DNA from: Streptomyces chattanoogensis
GTDB lineage: Bacteria > Actinomycetota > Actinomycetes > Streptomycetales > Streptomycetaceae
Length of the DNA stretch: 64,000 bases
Direction of reading: 5' to 3'
Assembly (NCBI RefSeq): GCF_001294335.1
Contig: NZ_LGKG01000139.1
Location: 1 to 64,000, forward strand
The translations under genes and the position numbers were made by a program. The notes beneath the pieces were generated by a model. That model was not told the origin of the DNA, made no database searches, and saw nothing but the letters and a program-made list of their open reading frames with translations. Below, in pieces: positions 9,949 to 17,299 of this stretch (its first letter is position 1; each line of letters begins with the position of its first letter).

Positions 9949-11244
9949 TCACAGCTGGTCCTTCTTCTTGCGCCCGCTGATCAGGAAGCCGATCCCGGCG
10001 CCGAAGGCCAGTCCGACACCGATGATCCACCAGGGGATGCCGCTGTCGTCGTTGTCCTTGGCGTCCTTGTCCGGGGCGGCCGACGGCGCCGCGGTCCCGG
10101 CCGGCTCGGGCCCGGTGGCGTTCAGCGCGGCCAGCAGGTCGGTCCCGCCGAAGGAGCGCGGGTCGGTGCCGGTGGCATGCGCGGCCAGCACCAACTGGGC
10201 GTACGCGGCCGGGCCGTTCTGCTTGGCCCAGTCCGCCGAGTTCTTCTCCAGCCACTTCAGCGGCTTCTGCGCGGCGGCGCCGTGCGAACCGGCCGCCAGG
10301 GCGACCACCGCATCGGCCGTGTTGCCGACGTCTGGCTGCTGCTCCGCGCCCGGCATCGCGGACAGCAGATGCTGCCCGTTCCGGTCGAGCTGCGCCACGA
10401 GATAGGCGTCCGCGGCCTGCGCGGCCCGCTTGGGGTCGCCCTTCGCATCGGACTTGCCGTCCTTGCAGGTCAGCGCCTTGACCGGCACGTTCACGCCGTT
10501 GCCCGCGGGCGCCACGGCAAAGCCCTTGCCCAGGGCGCCCAGCGCGGCGGCCGCGGTGGCGTCGACGTTCGGGGCGAGCTTGCCGTCCTTGGGCTGGAAG
10601 GCGAACGCACCGCGCTCGCCCTCCTCGGCGTCGCACCCCAGCTGGAACGCCGACAGCGCCTCGTAAGGGCTCTTGCCCCCCTTGGTGACGGACGCGGGCT
10701 TCTCACCGGCCGCCGTCAACGCCCCGATGACCACCGAGGTGGAGTTGGCGTCGCTGGGCGAACCGGGCATCGAGCTCCAGCCGCCGTCCTTGTTCTGTAC
10801 GGACTTCAGCCAGCTCACGGCCTTCTTCGCGGCCCGGTCGTGCCCGCCGAGCGCGGTCAGCGCCTGCACCGCGGCGCTCGTCTGGTTGGTGTCCCGCATC
10901 GTCTTGGCATCACAGGCCTTGCCCGGGTCGGCCCGGAAGGCGGTGAACGAGCCGTCGGCGCACTGCTGCCCGGTCAGCCAGCCGATACCGGACGCCGCGG
11001 GCCGCACGCCCGCCGTGTGCTGCGCCAGCAGGGCCAGCGACTGCCGCCAGACACCGTCGTACTGCGGGTCCTTGGTTCCGTAGAGCCCGTCCGGCAGCTT
11101 CTTCGGCGACGCGGACGGGGCGGCGGCGTCGGCGTACGCGGCGGGGGCAGCGGCCGCGCCCAGCAGGGCCGCGGTGGCCAGCGCCGGGGCGGCGCGGCGT
11201 GCCAGGACGGCGAGGGAATGCGCCATGGGAGCCATGGTGGCCAT
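9949..11244 (-). CDS. Secreted, anchored prenyltransferase/squalene-cyclase-fold protein, first gene of riboswitch-controlled operon
   Basis: A 431-residue exported protein with a signal peptide ending near PAAYADA, a folded domain, a Pro/Ala/Asp-rich stalk, a C-terminal membrane helix (WWIIGVGLAFGAGIGFLI) and the tail SGRKKKDQL. The folded domain contains repeats of the (alpha/alpha)6-barrel type, such as IGWLTGQQCADGSFTAF and VSWLKSVQNKDGGWSSMPGSP. The acidic DxDD/QW catalytic motifs of squalene cyclases are not obvious. The alpha domain of mammalian intrinsic factor and transcobalamin shares this barrel fold. With the cobalamin riboswitch upstream and an ECF transporter downstream, an extracellular corrinoid-binding role is the best inference. 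The ATG at 11244 was chosen among three close starts. Confidence 0.8.
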   Translation of the reverse strand: MATMAPMAHSLAVLARRAAPALATAALLGAAAAPAAYADAAAPSASPKKLPDGLYGTKDPQYDGVWRQSLALLAQHTAGVRPAASGIGWLTGQQCADGSFTAFRADPGKACDAKTMRDTNQTSAAVQALTALGGHDRAAKKAVSWLKSVQNKDGGWSSMPGSPSDANSTSVVIGALTAAGEKPASVTKGGKSPYEALSAFQLGCDAEEGERGAFAFQPKDGKLAPNVDATAAAALGALGKGFAVAPAGNGVNVPVKALTCKDGKSDAKGDPKRAAQAADAYLVAQLDRNGQHLLSAMPGAEQQPDVGNTADAVVALAAGSHGAAAQKPLKWLEKNSADWAKQNGPAAYAQLVLAAHATGTDPRSFGGTDLLAALNATGPEPAGTAAPSAAPDKDAKDNDDSGIPWWIIGVGLAFGAGIGFLISGRKKKDQL

Positions 11245-11399
11245 CGGGTCGGTGCCTCTCGGGTCGGGTCGCAGCGGGGGTACGCAGCCGCGCTCGGCCG
11301 GCCGTCCGCGCGACGATCGCCGGATCGCATGCGGTGGCACCGGGCTCAGCTCCGTAAACCTCGACGGTGCCGCACACCGGCCGTTTGCGGCGGCTTGGT

Positions 11400-11560
11400 G
11401 GCGGGAGCCTTGGCCGTGCCCCAACGGGTGCTCCGGCTCGGACGGCCGAACGCCCCGCGGCGGTGCGCGGTGTGCGGCCGGGCCGTCCTCACGGTTGCGG
11501 GTCAGCGCCGGATTTCCACCGGCTTCCCCCGATCGGGCACGGATGAAGTTGTCCCGCACA
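11400..11560 (-). ncRNA. Cobalamin (B12, AdoCbl-type) riboswitch
   Basis: On the minus strand, 11530 down to 11491 contains GAAGCCGGTGGAAATCCGG followed by CGCTGACCCGCAACCGT. This matches the conserved cobalamin-riboswitch core (GGTG-AA-TCC, then GC-G-CCCGC-AC-GT). A B12-box-like segment, GAGCCGGAGCACCCG, lies further 3' near 11425-11440. The element sits 150-300 bases before the first gene of the ECF operon and reads in the same direction. Exact ends are estimated. Confidence 0.88.
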
Positions 11561-11668
11561 CCCTAACCGGCGGCCGAACCGGACCCGCCCTCCCCTACGG
11601 GGCCGCTCCGCTTGCCGCCCCGCCGTATGACGCCTCCCGATGGCTTCCCGGTGCGCCGCCCCACGTCC

Positions 11669-12787
11669 TCACACCGCGATGTACCTCGCCGGATCCGACC
11701 CCGCCACCATCTCGGCGTGCCCCAGCTTCAGCAGGCGCCGCAGATGCGCCTCCGCCTCCGAGACGGCGATGTTGCGGGACGGGTAGGGGATCTGGTCCCA
11801 GGGACGGTTCCACTCCATCGACTCCGCCAGCTGCCAGGCGGTCAGCGGTTCGCGGAGCAGTGCTCTCAATCCGGACAGCCGCTCCTCATGGTGAGCGATG
11901 AGCTCGCGTACGCGTCCCTCCGCATCGGCGAACGCATGCTGATGCGCGGGCAGCACCTCGGCCGGCGCCAGTCGCCCGATCCGCTCCAGGGAGTCGAGAT
12001 AGTCGCCGAGGGGGTCCCCACTGCTCGAACGGAGTGGAGAGCTTGGGGGAGGGCCGGTCACCGTGGAGTCGTCCGGGTCCTCGTACAGCCCGATGTGCGG
12101 GGTGATCCCGGGCAGCAGATGATCACCGGAGAAGAGTCGGCCGAAGCCGCCGGCCCGCCCCGGGCGCCCCGCGCCCCCCGAGGCCGAGGACGCCGCAGCC
12201 GGATGCTCCTCCTCCAGATGCAGACACACATGGCCCGGAGTGTGCCCCGGCGTCCAGATGGCGCGTACCCGCCGCCCCGGCAGATCGAGCAGTTCACCGG
12301 GAACGATCTCCCGGTCCGGCAGCGCCGCCCGCCGGCCGGGCAGCTTCCGGCCGCGCCCTTCGGCGCGCGCCTCCCGCAGCGGCGCCAGATGATCCTCCGG
12401 CGCACCCGCCGTCGTCAGCTTGGCGAGCAGATAGTCCAGCCACTGCCCAGGTACGGCCTCCCGGGTGCGCCGGACCACCGCCGTATCGGCCGCATGCATC
12501 GCGATCCAGGCACCGGACGCCTCGTGCACCTTGCCCGACAGCCCGTGGTGGTCGGGGTGGTGATGGGTGATCAGCACGCCGTGGATGTCGGCGATGGCGA
12601 AGCCGCACGCCGTGACCCCCGCGACGAGGGTGTCCCAGGAGTCCGGATCGTCCCAGCCGGTATCGATCAGCACCGGTCCCCGGTCGGTCTCCAGAAGGTG
12701 TACGAGGGTGTGGCCGAGCGGGTTGTCCGGGATGGGGACGGCGATGCTCCACACCCCGCCCCGGTGGTCGGTCGTCTGCACCGTCAT
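11669..12787 (-). CDS. MBL-fold metallo-hydrolase
   Basis: A 372-residue metallo-beta-lactamase-fold protein. The metal motif is THHHPDHHGL, with further ligands in WTPGHTPGHVCLH, FSGDHLLPG and PAHQHAF. The C-terminal region (RVRELIAHHEERLSGLRALL and onward) looks like the helical winged-type domain of acyl-CoA/thioester hydrolases of this superfamily. The ATG is preceded by a GAGAGGGGA ribosome site. It is divergent from the aldehyde dehydrogenase, and a KstR-type box lies 41 bp upstream of its start. That suggests it joins the steroid pathway, perhaps as a thioesterase or lactonase. This is inference. Confidence 0.85.
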   Translation of the reverse strand: MTVQTTDHRGGVWSIAVPIPDNPLGHTLVHLLETDRGPVLIDTGWDDPDSWDTLVAGVTACGFAIADIHGVLITHHHPDHHGLSGKVHEASGAWIAMHAADTAVVRRTREAVPGQWLDYLLAKLTTAGAPEDHLAPLREARAEGRGRKLPGRRAALPDREIVPGELLDLPGRRVRAIWTPGHTPGHVCLHLEEEHPAAASSASGGAGRPGRAGGFGRLFSGDHLLPGITPHIGLYEDPDDSTVTGPPPSSPLRSSSGDPLGDYLDSLERIGRLAPAEVLPAHQHAFADAEGRVRELIAHHEERLSGLRALLREPLTAWQLAESMEWNRPWDQIPYPSRNIAVSEAEAHLRRLLKLGHAEMVAGSDPARYIAV

Positions 12788-12827
12788 CCCGTTCCCCTCT
12801 CGGCGTGCCCTGCCCCTTCACTATAAC

Positions 12828-12841
12828 TAGAACTGGTTTCA
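12828..12841. promoter_or_regulatory. KstR operator candidate upstream of MBL hydrolase
   Basis: TAGAACTGGTTTCA matches T-NN-AAC-NN-GTT-NN-A exactly and is 41 bp upstream of the metallo-hydrolase start, where it would cover the promoter. Confidence 0.7.
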
Positions 12842-12907
12842 AAGCGGCCGAAGTGGGCCCGCAATGAAGGTGGTTGGGATCCGCGACGCACCGTGGACTC
12901 CTTCAAC

Positions 12908-12926
12908 TGGAACTGGTATCAGTTCC
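12908..12926. promoter_or_regulatory. Perfect dyad operator upstream of aldehyde dehydrogenase, KstR-like
   Basis: GGAACTG and CAGTTCC form a perfect 7-bp inverted repeat around GTAT. Read from 12908 it also fits the KstR pattern with one mismatch (GTA for GTT). It lies about 150 bp before the aldehyde dehydrogenase start and 80 bp from the box at 12828, so each divergent gene may have its own operator. Confidence 0.6.
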
Positions 12927-13000
12927 TGTGCGGTGACTATCTTCTGATGCTGCGTCAGAAGTGGGCATCGCAAGAGCCCGGAAGCCAGCAGACCGAAGCG

Positions 13001-13028
13001 AACAGCCAACAGCCAACAGCCAACAGCC
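13001..13028. repeat. Four tandem copies of AACAGCC
   Basis: Four exact 7-bp units lie in the 5' leader of the aldehyde dehydrogenase gene. As 7 is not a multiple of 3 and the unit is upstream of the chosen start, it is non-coding. Copy number may vary between strains. Confidence 0.75.
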
Positions 13029-13074
13029 GGACGCCGGCGCCGAAATCCGTCCGAACCGTCGGGAGGCGGCAGCG

Positions 13075-14529
13075 ATGAGCGACGACCTCGTCGAGCACGG
13101 AAAGCTCTACATTGGCGGTGAGCTGGTCGACCCGGCCGGCAGCGACACGATCGAGGTCGTCTCACCGCACACCGAACAGGTCATCGGCCGCGTCCCGCAC
13201 GCCTCGCGGGCCGACGTCGACCGTGCGGTGGCCGCGGCCCGTACGTCCTTCGAGTCCGGGATCTGGGCCGATGCCCCCCTGGAGGACCGGATCGCGGTGG
13301 TGACCCGGATCAAGGACGCCATCGCGGTACGCAGTGAGGAGATCGCCAAGGTCATCAGCGCGGAGAACGGCACCCCGTTCACCTCCGGCGTGATGGTGCA
13401 GTCGCTGGCCGCGATGATGGCGTGGGACGCGGCGCTGACGGTGGCCCGGGACTTCCCCTTCGAGGAGCGGCGGGCCGGTGCGCTGGGACCGATTCTCGTA
13501 CGGCGGGAGCCGGCCGGAGTGGTCGCGGCCGTGGTGCCGTGGAACGTTCCGCAGTTCACCGCCGCGGCCAAGCTCGCACCGGCGCTGCTGGCGGGCTGTT
13601 CGGCGGTGCTGAAGGTGTCGCCGGAGACCCCGCTCGACGCGTACCTCCTGGCGGAGATCGCCACCGAGGCCGGGCTGCCGGAGAGGGTGCTGTCGATCCT
13701 GCCCGCGGACCGCGAGGTGAGCGAGTACCTGGTGGGGCACCCGGGCGTCGACAAGGTGTCGTTCACCGGATCGGTGGCGGCGGGCAAGCGGGTCATGGAG
13801 GTCGCGGCCCGCAATCTGAGCCGGGTGACCCTCGAACTCGGCGGCAAGTCCGCGGCGGTGATCCTGCCGGACGCGGATCTCGACGCGGCGGTGGCCGGCA
13901 TCGTCCCGTTCGCCTGGATGATCAACGGCCAGGCCTGCGTGGCCCAGACCCGGATCCTCGCACCCCGCAGCCGCTACGACGAGATCGCCGAACGGTTCAC
14001 CGCGGCGGCGTCCGCCCTGAAGGTCGGCGACCCGCTGGATCCGGCCACCGAACTCGGCCCGCTGGTCGCCCGCCGCCAGCAGCAGCGCTCGCTCGACTAC
14101 ATCGCGCTCGGCCAGCAGGAGGGCGCCAAGCTCCTGACCGGCGGCGGCCGCCCGAAGGACCAGGCCACCGGCTGGTACGTCGAGCCGACCCTCTTCGGTG
14201 AGGTCGCCAACTCCATGCGGATCGCCCGCGAGGAGATCTTCGGCCCGGTCATCTGCCTGCTGCCGTACGACGACGAGGCGGAGGCGGTACGGATCGCCAA
14301 CGACTCCGACTACGGGCTCTCGGGTTCCGTATGGACGGCAGACGTCGGCCACGGCATCGAGATCGCGCGGCGGGTGCGCACCGGTACGTACTCGGTGAAC
14401 ACCTTCAGCATCGACATGCTCGGCCCGTTCGGCGGCTACAAGAACTCCGGGATCGGGCGGGAATTCGGGCCGGAGGGCTTCGGCGAGTATCTGGAGCACA
14501 AGATGATCCACCTGCCGGCGGGGGCGTGA
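13075..14529 (+). CDS. NAD(P)-dependent aldehyde dehydrogenase
   Basis: A 484-residue enzyme that oxidises an aldehyde to an acid or acyl product. Conserved features are PWNVPQFT (Asn oxyanion region), the cofactor-loop FTGSVAAGKRV, the general base Glu254 in LELGGK, the nucleophile Cys288 in NGQACVAQTR, and EIFGPVICLLPYD. The ATG at 13075 has GGGAGG nine bases upstream. The longer open frame from 12961 includes the AACAGCC repeats and is rejected. It ends by overlapping the ferredoxin start. KstR-type sites upstream and the ferredoxin downstream suggest that it oxidises a steroid side-chain or related aldehyde produced by a P450. The substrate is not proven. Confidence 0.92.
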   Translation: MSDDLVEHGKLYIGGELVDPAGSDTIEVVSPHTEQVIGRVPHASRADVDRAVAAARTSFESGIWADAPLEDRIAVVTRIKDAIAVRSEEIAKVISAENGTPFTSGVMVQSLAAMMAWDAALTVARDFPFEERRAGALGPILVRREPAGVVAAVVPWNVPQFTAAAKLAPALLAGCSAVLKVSPETPLDAYLLAEIATEAGLPERVLSILPADREVSEYLVGHPGVDKVSFTGSVAAGKRVMEVAARNLSRVTLELGGKSAAVILPDADLDAAVAGIVPFAWMINGQACVAQTRILAPRSRYDEIAERFTAAASALKVGDPLDPATELGPLVARRQQQRSLDYIALGQQEGAKLLTGGGRPKDQATGWYVEPTLFGEVANSMRIAREEIFGPVICLLPYDDEAEAVRIANDSDYGLSGSVWTADVGHGIEIARRVRTGTYSVNTFSIDMLGPFGGYKNSGIGREFGPEGFGEYLEHKMIHLPAGA

Positions 14530-14762
14530 TGGGGGACCGCTGGCGGGTGGAGGTGGACCGGAGCGTCTGCATCGGGTCCGGGATGTGCGTGGGCGCGTCA
14601 CCGGACGGCTTCCGGCTGGACTCGGCGCGGCAGTCGCACCCGGTGGCACCGGAGGCGGACGGCGCCGAGGACGTCCTGGCGGCGGCCGAGGGGTGTCCCG
14701 TGGAGGCGATCAGGATCACCGTCGCGGAGAGCGGGGAGGCGGTGTTCCCGCCGGAGGAGTGA
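14529..14762 (+). CDS. Single-cluster 3Fe-4S ferredoxin, likely P450 partner
   Basis: A 77-residue acidic ferredoxin. Cluster ligands are Cys14 and Cys20 (C-x5-C in CIGSGMC) and Cys56 in GCPVEAI. The second position of a 4Fe-4S set is missing, as in 3Fe-4S ferredoxins of actinobacterial P450 systems. Its ATG overlaps the aldehyde dehydrogenase stop, so both are one transcript. It probably carries electrons to a P450, and the CYP125-like enzyme at 1161 is the only P450 in the window. Confidence 0.9.
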   Translation: MGDRWRVEVDRSVCIGSGMCVGASPDGFRLDSARQSHPVAPEADGAEDVLAAAEGCPVEAIRITVAESGEAVFPPEE

Positions 14763-14830
14763 GGGGCGGGCGGGGCGGGGAGCCTCTCGGGGTTTTCCCC
14801 TAAGGGTTCGGTGGGCCCCCGATTGACCAT

Positions 14831-14901
14831 CTACCCGTGCGGCTGGGCGGCTACCCGTGCAGTCACTCGGCTACCTGTGTCGGCCGGCCGACTACCCGTG
14901 C
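14831..14901. repeat. Four CTACCCGTGC decamers phased at 20-21 bp
   Basis: CTACCCGTGC occurs at 14831, 14851 and 14892, with CTACCTGTGT at 14871. The regular spacing is about two helical turns. It lies between the convergent ferredoxin and kstR genes, where no gene is present. Confidence 0.7.
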
Positions 14902-14914
14902 CGACGCAAGAGTC

Positions 14915-14970
14915 AACGCCCCGCGGGCCAATGCCCCGCGGGCCAACAAGCCGCGAGTCAACGCCCCGCC
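14915..14970. repeat. 15-bp tandem repeat at the kstR 3' end
   Basis: AACGCCCCGCGGGCC is followed by near copies at 14930 and 14945 and a partial copy at 14960. The last units reach into the kstR stop region, so the Gly/Ala/Lys-rich C-terminal tail of the regulator was probably shaped by repeat expansion. Confidence 0.65.
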
Positions 14971-15647
14971 CCGGCCCCCGGCTTCCCTCGCCTCCCCGCT
15001 CCGGGTGCCGTGTCGGCCCCCGGTGCCGTGACCTCGATCAGTCGGCACACCGTCTCGATGTCGATCTTCACCTGGGCGATCGACGCCCGCCCCGAAAGCC
15101 AGGTGATCAGCGCGGAGTGCCAGGTGTGCTCGATGACCCGGACCGCGGACAGCTGCTCCGGGGTGGCGGGCCCCTCCAGCCCCATCGCGTCCAGGATGAT
15201 CGCGGTGGTCAGCCGGGAGACGGTGTCCACCTCGGGGCTGACCGAACGGTCGGCGAAGGTGAGCGCGCGCACCATCGCGTCCGCGAGATGCGGCTCCCGC
15301 TGCAGCGCCCGGAACGCCCGCATCAGGGTCTGGGCGACCCGGGCGCCGGGGTCCTCCTCCGTGGGCGGCCGTTTGCGCAGCGTCTCGTGCATGTGCTGGA
15401 GCTGGTCCTGCATGGTGGCGACCAGCAGATGCACCTTGGAGGGGAAGTAGCGGTAGAGGGTGCCGAGCGCGACGCCCGAGGACTCCGCCACCTCCCGCAT
15501 CTGTACGGCGTCGAAGCCGCCACGGCTGGCCAGCTTGGCGCTGGTGTGCAGGATGCGGCGGCGCCGGGCCTCCTGACGCTCGGTCAGGGGAGGACTCGAG
15601 GGAAGCGTCGGCCCGGCCGCCCGGGCCGCCTTGGATTCCGTAGTCAT
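14958..15647 (-). CDS. kstR: KstR-like TetR-family repressor of steroid catabolism
   Basis: A 229-residue TetR-family protein. The N-terminal helix-turn-helix region RRRRILHTSAKLASRGG then DAVQMREVAESSGVALGTLYRYFPSKVHLLVA closely follows mycobacterial KstR, including QMR-VA and GTLYRYFPSKVHLLV. The ligand domain retains EAMTRA/DAMVRALTFAD-type and LITWLSGRAS segments. KstR represses side-chain and ring degradation genes until a steroid CoA thioester binds. Four exact and two near KstR-type boxes occur in this window. ATG starts at 15647 and 15656 are both possible, as neither has a strong ribosome site. The C-terminus has a Gly/Ala-rich extension over a 15-bp DNA repeat. Confidence 0.88.
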   Translation of the reverse strand: MTTESKAARAAGPTLPSSPPLTERQEARRRRILHTSAKLASRGGFDAVQMREVAESSGVALGTLYRYFPSKVHLLVATMQDQLQHMHETLRKRPPTEEDPGARVAQTLMRAFRALQREPHLADAMVRALTFADRSVSPEVDTVSRLTTAIILDAMGLEGPATPEQLSAVRVIEHTWHSALITWLSGRASIAQVKIDIETVCRLIEVTAPGADTAPGAGRRGKPGAGAGR

Positions 15648-15829
15648 ATGTCCCATTCCGTGGCTTTCCGTCCGCGATGCGGTGAGTGCCGGTGGTGTGA
15701 TCGGCACAGCATGGCAGGGGCTCGGGTCGTGGCGCGAATCACCTGGTGCGCCTCTGTTCCCCTTCCGTCCGGCCGGTAGATTCGAAGCCTTCCGAACTGA
15801 TCAGTAGCCGATCGTCCGCCGATCAGTTC

Positions 15830-15843
15830 TGAAACTTGTTCTA
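15830..15843. promoter_or_regulatory. KstR operator candidate between kstR and glycosyltransferase
   Basis: TGAAACTTGTTCTA matches T-NN-AAC-NN-GTT-NN-A exactly. It lies 55 bp before the glycosyltransferase start and about 185 bp before kstR. An additional inverted pair, GAACTGATC (about 15794) and GATCAGTTC (15821-15829), lies next to it and could be a second site. Autoregulation and control of the divergent cassette are inferred. Confidence 0.7.
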
Positions 15844-15897
15844 GATTACCGCCAGCGGTTACGCTCCGGCGAAAGTCCAGTGAGAAGGGGGCCGAGC

Positions 15898-17250
15898 GTG
15901 ACCGCAGAGGCCGTCCAGGCAGCCGCGCCCCGCCCGGTGGAGGCCCCCTCGGCCGCCGCCCCGACCGACGGCGACCGCCCCCTGCGCATCGCGATGCTCA
16001 CCTATAAGGGGAACCCGTTCTGCGGCGGTCAGGGCGTCTATGTACGGCACCTCTCGCGCGAGCTGGCACGGCTGGGCCACACCGTCGAGGTCGTCGGCGC
16101 CCAGCCCTATCCCGTCCTCGACGACGGTGTGACGCTGACCGAGCTGCCCAGCCTCGACCTCTACCGCCAGCCCGACCCGTTCCGCACACCCAAGCGCGGC
16201 GAGTACCGCGACTGGATCGACGCCCTCGAGGTCGGCACGATGTGGACCGGCGGCTTCCCCGAACCGCTGACCTTCTCCCTGCGCGCCCGGCGTCATCTCG
16301 CCGCCCGCCGCGGACAGTTCGACGTCGTCCACGACAACCAGACCCTCGGATACGGCCTGCTCGGCGGCCCCGGCGCGCTCGGTGCGCCGCTGGTCACCAC
16401 CATCCACCACCCCATCACCGTCGACCGCCGCCTCGACCTGAACGCCGCCGCCGACTGGAAACGCCGCGCCTCCGTCCGCCGCTGGTACGGATTCACCCGG
16501 ATGCAGAAGCGCGTCGCCCGCCGCCTGCCGTCCGTCCTGACCGTCTCCGGCTCCTCCCGCCAGGAGATCGTCGACGATCTCGGCGTCCACCCCGGCCGGA
16601 TCCACGTCGTCCCCATCGGCGCCGACACCGACCTCTTCTCGCCCGGCCCCTCCGTCCCCGAGGTGCCGGGCCGGATCGTCACCACCTCCAGCGCCGACGT
16701 CCCCCTCAAGGGCCTGATCCACCTCGTCGAGGCGCTCGCCAAGGTCCGTACGGAGAACCCCGAAGCGCATCTGGTGGTCGTCGGCAAGCGCGCCGACGAC
16801 GGACCGGTCGCCGCCGCCATCGAACGGCTCGGCCTGTCCGGCGCCATCGAGTTCGTCAAGGGGATCACGGACGCGGAGCTCGTCGATCTCGTGCGCAGCG
16901 CCCAGATCGCCTGTGTGCCCTCCCTCTACGAGGGGTTCTCGCTGCCGGCCGCCGAGGCGATGGCCACCGGGACGCCGCTGCTGGCCACCACCGGCGGAGC
17001 CATTCCCGAGGTCGCCGGGCCCGATGGCGAGACCTGCCTGGCGGTGCCCCCGGGGGACGCGGGTGCGCTCGCCGCCGGACTGCTCCGCCTCCTGGGCGAC
17101 GATGCGCTCCGCCGCCGCCTCGGCGCGGCCGGCCGGGAACGCGTTCTGGCCCGCTTCACCTGGCGGCAGGCCGCCATCGGCACCGCCGAGCGCTACCGCG
17201 AGGCCATCGCCCTCCAGGGCGCCCGCACCGCCGCCGCCCGCCGCACCTAG
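15898..17250 (+). CDS. GT-B glycosyltransferase, family 4-like
   Basis: A 450-residue retaining-type glycosyltransferase of the GT-B fold. The N-terminal Rossmann half starts IAMLTYKGNPFCGGQGVYVRHLSREL with the glycine-rich acceptor loop. The C-terminal donor half has VPIGADTDLF, HLVVVGKRADDGP and the EX7E motif in SLYEGFSLPAAEAMATGTP. GTG at 15898 was chosen because AAGGGGG lies about 7 bases upstream. It is the first gene of a cassette with a methyltransferase and an alpha/alpha-barrel protein, transcribed away from kstR. Donor and acceptor are unknown. A glycolipid, glycan or sterol glycoside are all possible. Confidence 0.87.
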   Translation: MTAEAVQAAAPRPVEAPSAAAPTDGDRPLRIAMLTYKGNPFCGGQGVYVRHLSRELARLGHTVEVVGAQPYPVLDDGVTLTELPSLDLYRQPDPFRTPKRGEYRDWIDALEVGTMWTGGFPEPLTFSLRARRHLAARRGQFDVVHDNQTLGYGLLGGPGALGAPLVTTIHHPITVDRRLDLNAAADWKRRASVRRWYGFTRMQKRVARRLPSVLTVSGSSRQEIVDDLGVHPGRIHVVPIGADTDLFSPGPSVPEVPGRIVTTSSADVPLKGLIHLVEALAKVRTENPEAHLVVVGKRADDGPVAAAIERLGLSGAIEFVKGITDAELVDLVRSAQIACVPSLYEGFSLPAAEAMATGTPLLATTGGAIPEVAGPDGETCLAVPPGDAGALAAGLLRLLGDDALRRRLGAAGRERVLARFTWRQAAIGTAERYREAIALQGARTAAARRT

Positions 17251-17299
17251 CACCCGACCTAGCAACCCGCCACCAACCGCCGGACGAAAGCAGAACGCC

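Noticed and set aside
9949..11244. True squalene-hopene cyclase or prenyltransferase enzyme
   Set aside because: The protein is exported and membrane-anchored, lacks visible DxDD and dense QW motifs, and is controlled by a cobalamin riboswitch. A binding role fits better.
14857..14970. Possible CRISPR-like repeat array
   Set aside because: Units are only 10-15 bp, adjacent or separated by about 10 bp, with no unique 30-bp spacers and no cas genes.
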